A stretch of DNA of 15,821 bases from the NCBI GenBank assembly GCA_016215145.1, contig JACRLA010000209.1, forward strand, positions 1-15,821, given 5' to 3'. The DNA comes from Chloroflexota bacterium (GTDB lineage: Bacteria; Chloroflexota; Anaerolineae; Anaerolineales; VGOW01). The notes under the pieces are model-generated. The model was given only the letters and a program-made list of their open reading frames with translations, had not been told where the DNA came from and did no database searches. The position numbers and the translations under genes are program-made. Positions 1 to 5,371 of this stretch are shown one piece after another. Within the stretch, counting starts at the first letter, position 1; every line of letters starts with the position of its first letter.

Positions 1-924
1 GGCGCGTTGGTAGGTATCATCGCCACACCCTACGTCACCACGCGCCCGGCGAGCGCGCTACGCAACATGATCAGCCAATTGCCGGTGCAGGTTTTGATCT
101 CGGCGATGATCGGTTTGATCACCGGTCTGATCGTCGCCGCGCTTCTGTCACTGCCGCTCTCGTTACTGCCCAGCCCCTTCGGACAGATCACGCCCTTCGT
201 CGGCGTTGTGATCTTTGGCTGGCTCGGCATTTCGATATTCGTGATTCGCCAAAGCGACATCTATTCGTTGATCGCCGGCCGACTACCGGCTCTCTACTCC
301 GGTAGCAACGGTTCAACCGCCACGGCGACATCAGCCAACACCATCTTGATCGACACCAGCGCCATCATAGATGGGCGCATCGCCGACATCAGCCAAACGG
401 GTTTCGTCTCCGGCACGCTGCTCGTCCCGCGATTCATCCTCAACGAACTACAGCACATCGCCGATTCGTCGGATGTGCTTCGCCGCAATCGCGGGCGGCG
501 CGGACTTGACGTGCTGAACAAATTGCAAAAAGATTCCGCCGTGCCCGTCCGCATCACCGATATGAATGTTGAAGGCGTGCGCGAAGCCGACGATAAGCTA
601 GTCATCCTCGCCAAACAACTGCACAGCTCCATCCTCACCACCGATTACAATTTAAATAAAGTGGCGGGTATTCAAGGCGTGACGGTTCTCAACATCAACG
701 ATCTTGCCAACGCGGTCAAGGCGGCGGTTCTGCCCGGCGAAAGGATGCGCGTCAAAGTGATCCAAGAAGGAAAAGAATCCGGGCAGGGCGTGGCGTATCT
801 TGACGATGGCACAATGGTCGTTGTCGAAGAGGGACGCCGCTTGATGAATCAAACACTGGATGTTGTCGTCACCAAAGTTTTGCAAACCGCCGCAGGCAGA
901 ATGATTTTTGCTAAACCGGAATAG
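1..924 (+). CDS. PIN-TRAM domain membrane protein, YacL-like (5' partial)
   Basis: The reading frame is open to the first base, and family members carry further membrane segments upstream, so the gene very probably starts outside the window; the TTG at 7 is not taken as the start. Counting from that TTG, hydrophobic segments lie near residues 27-54 and 62-82. A PIN nuclease-like domain follows (about 112-235) with the acidic set D116, D122, E147, D195/D196 and D213. A TRAM-type beta-barrel RNA-binding domain (about 240-300) ends the protein. This order matches Bacillus YacL and related PIN-TRAM ATP-independent ribonuclease-like proteins. The acidic residues look intact, so metal-dependent RNA cleavage at the membrane is plausible, but the substrate is unknown. 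Only three bases separate its stop from cysS, so the two are probably co-transcribed. Family confidence is high; function is inferred. Confidence 0.9.
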   Translation, partial: GALVGIIATPYVTTRPASALRNMISQLPVQVLISAMIGLITGLIVAALLSLPLSLLPSPFGQITPFVGVVIFGWLGISIFVIRQSDIYSLIAGRLPALYSGSNGSTATATSANTILIDTSAIIDGRIADISQTGFVSGTLLVPRFILNELQHIADSSDVLRRNRGRRGLDVLNKLQKDSAVPVRITDMNVEGVREADDKLVILAKQLHSSILTTDYNLNKVAGIQGVTVLNINDLANAVKAAVLPGERMRVKVIQEGKESGQGVAYLDDGTMVVVEEGRRLMNQTLDVVVTKVLQTAAGRMIFAKPE

Positions 925-927
925 CGT

Positions 928-2334
928 ATGTTGATTTACAACACCCTTATCCGCACCAAAGAAGAATTTAAACCTATCACCGAAGGTCGCATCCATATCT
1001 ACGTCTGCGGACCCACCGTGTACGATTACTCGCACATCGGTCACGCCAAAACGTACGTTGCCTTCGACACCATCGTGCGCTACTTGCGCTGGCGCGGCAA
1101 CAGCGTGCGCTACGTGCAGAACGTTACCGATGTCGGTCATTTATTGGATACAGGCGAAGATCGAATCCTCAAAGGCGCGAGTCGTGAAAGAGTCGAGCCG
1201 ATGGAGATCGTCGAAAAATATGCCCGCGCCTATTTTGAAGACATGGACGCGCTCGGCGTGCAGCGCCCCGATATTTCGCCGCGCGCCTCGGCGCACGTCC
1301 CCGAACAGATCGAGATGATCCAAACGCTGATCAAAAACGAAAACGCCTACGAATCAAACGGCTCGGTTTATTTCGACGTGACCTCTCACAAAGACTACGG
1401 CAAACTTTCCGGGCGCAAGATCGAAGACCTTGAAGAAGGCACACGCGAAGATGTGCGTGAAGAGAAACGTCATCCACTCGATTTTGCGTTGTGGAAAAAA
1501 GCCGCGCCCGAACACATCTTGCGCTGGAACAGTCCGTGGGGTGTAGGTTTCCCCGGCTGGCACATCGAATGTTCGGCGATGTCGTCCAAATATCTCGGCG
1601 AGACGTTCGACATTCACGGCGGCGGCATTGACAACATTTTTCCGCACAACGAATGTGAGATTGCCCAAAGCGAAGCCGCCCACGGCAAACCCTTTGCCAA
1701 CTATTGGCTGCTCACCGGCTCGCTCACCATTGACGGCGTGAAGATGAGCAAGAGTCTGGGCAACTTCGTCACCATCAAAGACGTTCTCAAAAAATTTCGT
1801 CCGCACGCGATTCGATTCTTTGTCTTGAGCGGTCACTATCGCAGTCCAATTGATTTTTCGGATGAGGCGCTCGAAGCGGCGAGCAAAGGATGGGAGCGGC
1901 TGGCGGCACCCGCGCTCGCCGTGAAGCAAAAACTTAATTCACCCCTCAACGCGGGCGAAGCCGACTCGGGCATCGTGAAAGCCATCCACGACGCCCGAAC
2001 TAATTTCATCAGCGCAATGGATGATGATTTCAATACAGCCACCGCGTTGGCGACTCTCTTTGATTTCAACAAAGTAACTAACACGCTGCTTAACAGCGGC
2101 GAGGCGATCACGCGCGGCACGCTCGAAGCGATAGACGCTTTCTACAACGAAACAGGCGCGGGCGTGTTGGGCGTGATCCCCAATCAAATTTCGTCGTCGG
2201 TCAATGCCGAACGCGAAGCCGGGTTGATTCAACTCCTCATCGAGCAACGCGCCGCCGCCCGCGTTCGCAAAGATTTTGCCGCGTCCGATTCGATTCGCAA
2301 TCACGTGGAAGGTCTCGTGATGCGTGAAGCGTGA
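928..2334 (+). CDS. cysS: Cysteine--tRNA ligase
   Basis: Class I aminoacyl-tRNA synthetase, 468 residues, charging tRNA-Cys with cysteine in the cytoplasm. The HIGH signature is at residues 36-39 and KMSKS at 272-276. The zinc site that selects cysteine is complete: C27, C215, H240 and C243. The anticodon-binding helical region follows (about 320-460). The N-terminus (MLIYNTL) fits the family. The C-terminus is unusual: family members normally continue past a Gly-Ile/Leu-Val step into a short Thr-Arg-Trp-rich tail, whereas this protein stops after GLVMREA, and those last codons and the stop lie inside the heptad repeat at 2316-2369. The tail therefore looks shortened or replaced by roughly ten residues. 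The catalytic parts are intact, so the enzyme is expected to work. It sits between the PIN-TRAM gene and rlmB, recalling the Firmicute yacL-cysS-rlmB neighbourhood. No clear Shine-Dalgarno is seen. Confidence 0.97.
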   Translation: MLIYNTLIRTKEEFKPITEGRIHIYVCGPTVYDYSHIGHAKTYVAFDTIVRYLRWRGNSVRYVQNVTDVGHLLDTGEDRILKGASRERVEPMEIVEKYARAYFEDMDALGVQRPDISPRASAHVPEQIEMIQTLIKNENAYESNGSVYFDVTSHKDYGKLSGRKIEDLEEGTREDVREEKRHPLDFALWKKAAPEHILRWNSPWGVGFPGWHIECSAMSSKYLGETFDIHGGGIDNIFPHNECEIAQSEAAHGKPFANYWLLTGSLTIDGVKMSKSLGNFVTIKDVLKKFRPHAIRFFVLSGHYRSPIDFSDEALEAASKGWERLAAPALAVKQKLNSPLNAGEADSGIVKAIHDARTNFISAMDDDFNTATALATLFDFNKVTNTLLNSGEAITRGTLEAIDAFYNETGAGVLGVIPNQISSSVNAEREAGLIQLLIEQRAAARVRKDFAASDSIRNHVEGLVMREA

Positions 2335-2369
2335 TTCGTGAGATTATTTCACGCATCACGTATCACGTC
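2316..2369. repeat. Inverted heptad array, CGTGANN units, over the cysS stop
   Basis: Four direct 7-bp units (CGTGATG, CGTGAAG, CGTGATT, CGTGAGA) run from 2316 to 2343. After TTATT come three units in the opposite sense (TCACGCA, TCACGTA, TCACGTC) from 2349 to 2369. Bases 2316-2327 and 2349-2360 are perfect 12-bp reverse complements, and several registers of pairing are possible. The left arm encodes the end of CysS including its TGA at 2332-2334; the right arm ends 13 bases before the rlmB ATG. There is no T-run, so it is not a standard intrinsic terminator, though the RNA could fold and affect processing. Confidence 0.85.
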
Positions 2370-2382
2370 GGCTCGATTTGCA

Positions 2383-3129
2383 ATGCCTGAACTTTTATAC
2401 CGTCGCAACGTCGTCCTCGAAACCCTGCGTGCCGCGCGGCGTGAACTGCGGCGACTCTTAATCTCCGACGACGCCGATCAAAACTCTCTGCGTGATGTAT
2501 TAGCCGAAGCGGGTAAACGCAAAATCAAAATTGATCGCCTGCCACACAAAGAGATGGATCGACTCGCTCGAGGCGAGAATCATCAAGACGTGATGATCGA
2601 AGTCGGCACATATCCTTATGCCGAACTCGACGAGATTCTTTCTTACGCCCAAACGCAGAACGAACCGCCTCTCCTCTTATTACTCGATCTGGTTCAAGAC
2701 CCCGCCAATGTAGGTCGCCTATTACGAACAGCCGATGCCTGCGGCGTTCACGGCGTGTTGCTGCCCGATAAAGGCAGTGGCGAGATCACAACCGCCGTCG
2801 TCGTTTCCTCGATGGGCGCGAGCGAACACATAAAAGTTGCTCGCATCGGCAACATGGCGCGCACGATAGATATTTTGAAGACGGAAGATATTTGGATCGC
2901 CGGACTCGATCTTTCGCCCCAAGCCCAACGCATTGATAAAATTGATCTCAATCGCCCGCTCGGCATCGTCGTCGGCAACGAAGGTTCGGGCATTCGCCGC
3001 CTCGTGCGCGAGAAGTGCGATCTGTTGATCAGTCTACCTATGCGCGGTCACGTTCAATCGCTCAACGCGGCGATTGCTGGATCTATTGTGATGTATGCCG
3101 CGTGGGAAGCACGGGGCTATAGAAATTAG
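2383..3129 (+). CDS. rlmB: SPOUT-class RNA 2'-O-methyltransferase, TrmH/RlmB family
   Basis: A 248-residue protein of the TrmH/SpoU family. An N-terminal L30e-like substrate-binding domain (about 1-80, beginning MPELLYRRNVVLE) precedes the knotted SPOUT methyltransferase domain. All three family motifs are visible: motif 1 around 106-117 (DPANVGRLLRTA), motif 2 around 194-203 with the NEGSG loop at 199-203, and motif 3 around 224-238 (VQSLNAAIAGS). Such enzymes transfer methyl from S-adenosylmethionine to a ribose 2'-OH; RlmB itself acts on a 23S rRNA guanosine, but relatives act on other sites, so the exact target is uncertain. I chose the ATG at 2383 because the family begins there; the in-frame GTG at 2338 would translate the upstream repeat. 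Its stop codon lies within the next heptad repeat. Placement after cysS matches Firmicutes, but without an intervening Mini-RNase III gene. Confidence 0.9.
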   Translation: MPELLYRRNVVLETLRAARRELRRLLISDDADQNSLRDVLAEAGKRKIKIDRLPHKEMDRLARGENHQDVMIEVGTYPYAELDEILSYAQTQNEPPLLLLLDLVQDPANVGRLLRTADACGVHGVLLPDKGSGEITTAVVVSSMGASEHIKVARIGNMARTIDILKTEDIWIAGLDLSPQAQRIDKIDLNRPLGIVVGNEGSGIRRLVREKCDLLISLPMRGHVQSLNAAIAGSIVMYAAWEARGYRN

Positions 3130-3170
3130 AGATTGGAGATTGAATCTCCAACCCCTAATCTCCAATCTCC
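3128..3170. repeat. Inverted heptad array, GGAGATT/AATCTCC units
   Basis: This 43-bp element parses completely into 7-bp units plus one base: AGAGATT, GGAGATT, G, AATCTCC, AACCCCT, AATCTCC, AATCTCC. Bases 3128-3141 pair with 3157-3170 at 13 of 14 positions, leaving a 15-nt loop. It begins in the rlmB stop codon (TAG, 3127-3129) and ends directly before the ATG at 3171. No T-run follows. The layout mirrors the CGTGANN element at 2316-2369 although the unit sequence is different. Confidence 0.85.
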
Positions 3171-3629
3171 ATGAACATCTCCGAATCCCCCTCCTCCATC
3201 CAATTCTCCGGGCGCATCGTCACGCGGCAGGCATACTTCGTCTGGGGAATCATTTTTCCAATCGGGATGTTGGCGTTACTCTTTGTTCAAGAAAGTTATC
3301 GCTTCATCGGCTTCATTGTGTGGATGGCGATCTGGTTAGCCTTGTTCGTCGTCATCCCGCCGTTGCTCGGCGCAAAGTTTTTTGTTACGCTCGATTCCAA
3401 AACAAAAAAGATCACCTGGTCAAAAGGTGAACAAGTCTTTCGCACGATCCCCTTCGACAAAGTGAAAGAGGTTGGCATGACGCCGACGGCGATTGGCGTG
3501 CGACCGTATAAAACGTTTCAACTGTTCATCCTCCTCAAAGACGGCAAACGTTTCACCCTCGCCGCCGACCCGAAACAAAGTGAGATCGAGCGAGCGCGCG
3601 ATCTAGCTAAAAAGAAATTACGCGCCTAA
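3171..3629 (+). CDS. Small two-helix membrane protein with PH-like domain, unknown function
   Basis: I do not recognise a characterised family. The 152-residue product has a short polar N-terminus and two transmembrane segments at about 22-40 and 44-66. A beta-strand-rich soluble part follows (about 69-132) with alternating hydrophobic and charged residues (FFVTLDSKTKKITW, FQLFILLKDGKRFTL), then a charged amphipathic helix at 136-152. This is the usual shape of bacterial membrane-anchored PH-like (bPH/DUF) proteins, which is as far as the sequence supports. The ATG at 3171 directly follows the heptad repeat and has no visible ribosome-binding site. The first codons still resemble degenerate ATCTCC units, so the extreme N-terminus may be repeat-derived. 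It is probably the last gene of the cysS-rlmB run. Confidence 0.75.
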   Translation: MNISESPSSIQFSGRIVTRQAYFVWGIIFPIGMLALLFVQESYRFIGFIVWMAIWLALFVVIPPLLGAKFFVTLDSKTKKITWSKGEQVFRTIPFDKVKEVGMTPTAIGVRPYKTFQLFILLKDGKRFTLAADPKQSEIERARDLAKKKLRA

Positions 3630-3660
3630 AGTTCTCTAGTTTCAGACACTAAACCTTTGA

Positions 3661-3697
3661 ACGCTGATGACGCTGATCATCGCTGAGTCACGCTGAA
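3661..3697. repeat. Short quasi-tandem CGCTGA repeat
   Basis: CGCTGA occurs four times in the same direction, starting at 3662, 3671, 3681 and 3691, a spacing of 9-10 bases. It lies between the stop of the small membrane protein (3629) and the regulator promoter region. Unlike the two heptad arrays, it has no clear opposing arm. Function unknown. Confidence 0.6.
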
Positions 3698-3761
3698 AAT
3701 AACTGCGTAACGTCACCGTATCGCATGACAAATTACACTGTGATAGACAACGCAGACTCTT

Positions 3762-3767
3762 GATAAT
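3762..3767 (+). promoter_or_regulatory. Possible -10 box for the Rrf2-MCO operon
   Basis: GATAAT matches the bacterial -10 consensus at five of six bases. Transcription would then begin around 3774, inside the inverted repeat at 3772-3796. No convincing -35 hexamer is present 16-18 bases upstream, which would suit an activator-dependent or weak promoter, or chance. The rest of the 3630-3797 gap shows only the CGCTGA repeat and the operator candidate. Confidence 0.3.
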
Positions 3768-3771
3768 GTCT

Positions 3772-3796
3772 GTCGTTGACCAAATTAGTCAACGAC
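3772..3796. promoter_or_regulatory. IscR type 1-like operator abutting the Rrf2 start codon
   Basis: GTCGTTGAC (3772-3780) and GTCAACGAC (3788-3796) are perfect 9-bp reverse complements around the 7-bp AT-rich spacer CAAATTA, giving a 25-bp site one base before the ATG at 3798. As I recall it, the E. coli IscR type 1 site is also 25 bp with core SYYGACTR-www-YAGTCRRS. The core here fits at 18 of 19 positions (C instead of T at the fourth core dyad base), with two of six outer bases matching. Binding would cover the predicted transcription start, which suits autorepression. The link to the adjacent regulator is inference. Confidence 0.6.
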
Positions 3797-3797
3797 T

Positions 3798-4298
3798 ATG
3801 TTATTCGAGATCACCCGCCGCGCCGATTACGCGGCACGCATGATGCTGGAACTCGGTGAGCAAGCCGAAGGTGAGTGGATGCCCGCCGAAAGAATCGTCC
3901 GCAACACCAGCGTGCCAAAAGCCTTCCTGCACAAGATCACCGCCGACCTTGTCAGAGCCGGATTAGCCAAAACGCATCCGGGTCCCGCGGGCGGTTTAGC
4001 CTTAGCCCGCCCGGCGCATACCATCAACATGCTTCAAATTATCGAAGCCATTGAAGGACCCGTCTGCGTCAATATCTGTCAGCTGCACCCGCGCGCATGT
4101 CCGCGCGACCTGATCTGTCCGGCGCACACGATGTGGGGGCGGCTGCAAGGGATGATCATTCAACAATTGCAAAGCACCGTTCTCGATCAATTAGTTGAAG
4201 AAGCAAAATATCTCAAAAAGAATCCGCGCAAGCACGACGCGCAAAATAATCTCAAATCTTCTCAAAGGAAAATCTCACAATGGACATCAAAAATTTAA
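3798..4298 (+). CDS. Rrf2-family transcriptional regulator, IscR/NsrR-like, four cysteines
   Basis: A 166-residue Rrf2 protein. The N-terminal winged helix-turn-helix (about 1-75) starts with the typical ITRRADYAARMMLEL helix; the recognition-helix region is around 38-55, and the PGPAGGLALARPA wing follows. The effector loop carries C90, C94, C101 and C107. Three or more cysteines here are the hallmark of Fe-S-binding members such as IscR and NsrR, which sense Fe-S status, oxidants or nitric oxide. The spacing is not identical to either, so the signal cannot be assigned. A charged C-terminal tail (about 140-166) exceeds the family core. The start has no Shine-Dalgarno and is preceded by an inverted repeat resembling an IscR type 1 site, suggesting autoregulation. 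Its last 19 bases overlap the oxidase gene in another frame, implying one transcript and coupled translation. Confidence 0.9.
   Translation: MLFEITRRADYAARMMLELGEQAEGEWMPAERIVRNTSVPKAFLHKITADLVRAGLAKTHPGPAGGLALARPAHTINMLQIIEAIEGPVCVNICQLHPRACPRDLICPAHTMWGRLQGMIIQQLQSTVLDQLVEEAKYLKKNPRKHDAQNNLKSSQRKISQWTSKI
4264..4270 (+). promoter_or_regulatory. Ribosome-binding site of the multicopper oxidase gene
   Basis: AAAGGAA lies nine bases before the ATG at 4280, inside the regulator's 3' coding end. It supports this start, which also gives an intact Tat signal immediately after the start. Confidence 0.6.
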
Positions 4299-5296
4299 CA
4301 CGCCGCAATTTTCTAAAAGTTGCGGGGCTCCTCGGCGTAGGCGCGGGCGTTGCCGCGTGTGCTCCCACTGCACCCGCCACCCCGACTCCCATGCCGGGTA
4401 TGGAGTTGACACAGCAAGCAACCGCTAACGCCGAAATGGATGCTATGCACGAGAAGGGAGTCAAAATTTATCTTGACTACATCGGCAAAGATCCAAAATT
4501 TTGGGACAACAAACTCAAGCCCACCGAGAAAGATGGCTTCAAAGTTTTCGAGGTCACCTGCAAAGACATCAAGTGGGAAATTGAACCCGGCAAACCTGTT
4601 GAGGCAATGGCTTACAACGGAATCGTTCCGGGGCCGGAAATCCGCGTTACCGAAGGCGACAAAGTGCGCGTGGTGTGCAAGAACGAAATGAAACAAAGCA
4701 CCGCCATTCACTTTCACGGCGTGCTCGTCCCCAACGCAATGGACGGCGTCCCCTACATCACCCAGCCGCCGATCAAAACGGGACAAACCTTCACCTACGA
4801 ATTCACCGCCAAGAATCCCGGCTCGCATATGTATCACTCGCATCACAACGCCGCCGAGCAAGTGACCAAAGGGCTGATGGCGCCGTTCATCATCGAACCC
4901 AAAGACAAAAGCAAAGAACCCAAAGTAGATGGCGATTACAACATGGTGCTCAACGACAACGGCATCGGTCTCACCATCAACGGCAAATCGTTCCCCTACA
5001 CGCAACCCATCGTCGCCAAACTCGGGCAAAAGATTCGCGTCCGCTACATGAACGAAGGTCTGCTCATTCACCCGATGCACTTGCACGGTCTGCCACAGCT
5101 CGTCACGCACAAAGACGGCTATGCCCTGCCGCAACCGTACTTGTGCGACACGCTCAACATCGCCCCCGGCGAGCGCTACGACGTGTTCGTTGACTGCACC
5201 GAACCCGGCGCGTGGGCATTCCACTGCCACATCCTCAACCACGCCGAATCGGCACACGGCATGTTTGGAATGGTCACGGCGTTAGTCATTCAATAA
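4280..5296 (+). CDS. Two-domain multicopper oxidase, Tat-exported lipoprotein
   Basis: A 338-residue multicopper oxidase with two cupredoxin domains (about 85-207 and 215-338). The N-terminus has a twin-arginine signal (TRRNFLKVAG, 7-16) and a lipobox ending at C27 (GVAAC), followed by a Pro/Thr linker, so the folded protein should be exported and lipid-anchored. All four copper segments are present: H144/H146, H186/H188, H264/H267/H269, and H315-C316-H317 with H321 and M328 or M331. The type 1 ligands lie only in domain 2, and domain 1 has Ser where a type 1 Cys would be, as in small laccase-type enzymes. Two-domain members usually assemble as trimers with the trinuclear cluster between subunits. 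Oxidation of Cu(I), metals or phenols coupled to O2 reduction is likely; the substrate is unknown. It overlaps the Fe-S regulator gene and ends at a strong terminator. Confidence 0.92.
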   Translation: MDIKNLTRRNFLKVAGLLGVGAGVAACAPTAPATPTPMPGMELTQQATANAEMDAMHEKGVKIYLDYIGKDPKFWDNKLKPTEKDGFKVFEVTCKDIKWEIEPGKPVEAMAYNGIVPGPEIRVTEGDKVRVVCKNEMKQSTAIHFHGVLVPNAMDGVPYITQPPIKTGQTFTYEFTAKNPGSHMYHSHHNAAEQVTKGLMAPFIIEPKDKSKEPKVDGDYNMVLNDNGIGLTINGKSFPYTQPIVAKLGQKIRVRYMNEGLLIHPMHLHGLPQLVTHKDGYALPQPYLCDTLNIAPGERYDVFVDCTEPGAWAFHCHILNHAESAHGMFGMVTALVIQ

Positions 5297-5310
5297 CTCT
5301 CAGTAAATCA

Positions 5311-5345
5311 AACACCGAGTGTCTTAAAGACACTCGGTGTTTTTT
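5311..5345 (+). terminator. Intrinsic terminator after the oxidase
   Basis: AACACCGAGTGTCTT (5311-5325) and AAGACACTCGGTGTT (5327-5341) are perfect 15-bp reverse complements, forming a GC-containing hairpin with a minimal loop. It is followed by a run of T to 5345. It lies 14 bases after the oxidase stop and separates that operon from the M23 gene. Confidence 0.93.
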
Positions 5346-5371
5346 AATCATTCAATGCTATATTCCAATGA

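Noticed and set aside
1354..1929. 191-codon minus-strand open frame inside cysS
   Set aside because: It is antisense to the KMSKS and zinc-site region of cysS and shows no recognisable motif.
2338..2382. GTG-initiated extension of rlmB
   Set aside because: It would translate the right arm of the CGTGANN repeat; the family N-terminus begins at the ATG at 2383.
2316..3170. Heptad arrays considered as a CRISPR remnant
   Set aside because: Units are 7 bp with no unique spacers and occur in inverted orientation; no cas gene is present.
4250..4277. AATCTCA/AATCTTC run before the oxidase start as another AATCTCC array
   Set aside because: The units are imperfect, not in a constant 7-bp register, and have no opposing arm.
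4313..5257. Long open frame on the minus strand inside the multicopper oxidase gene
   Set aside because: It mirrors the oxidase codons, has a His/Val/Gly-rich composition without domain signatures, and the opposite strand is an unmistakable copper enzyme.
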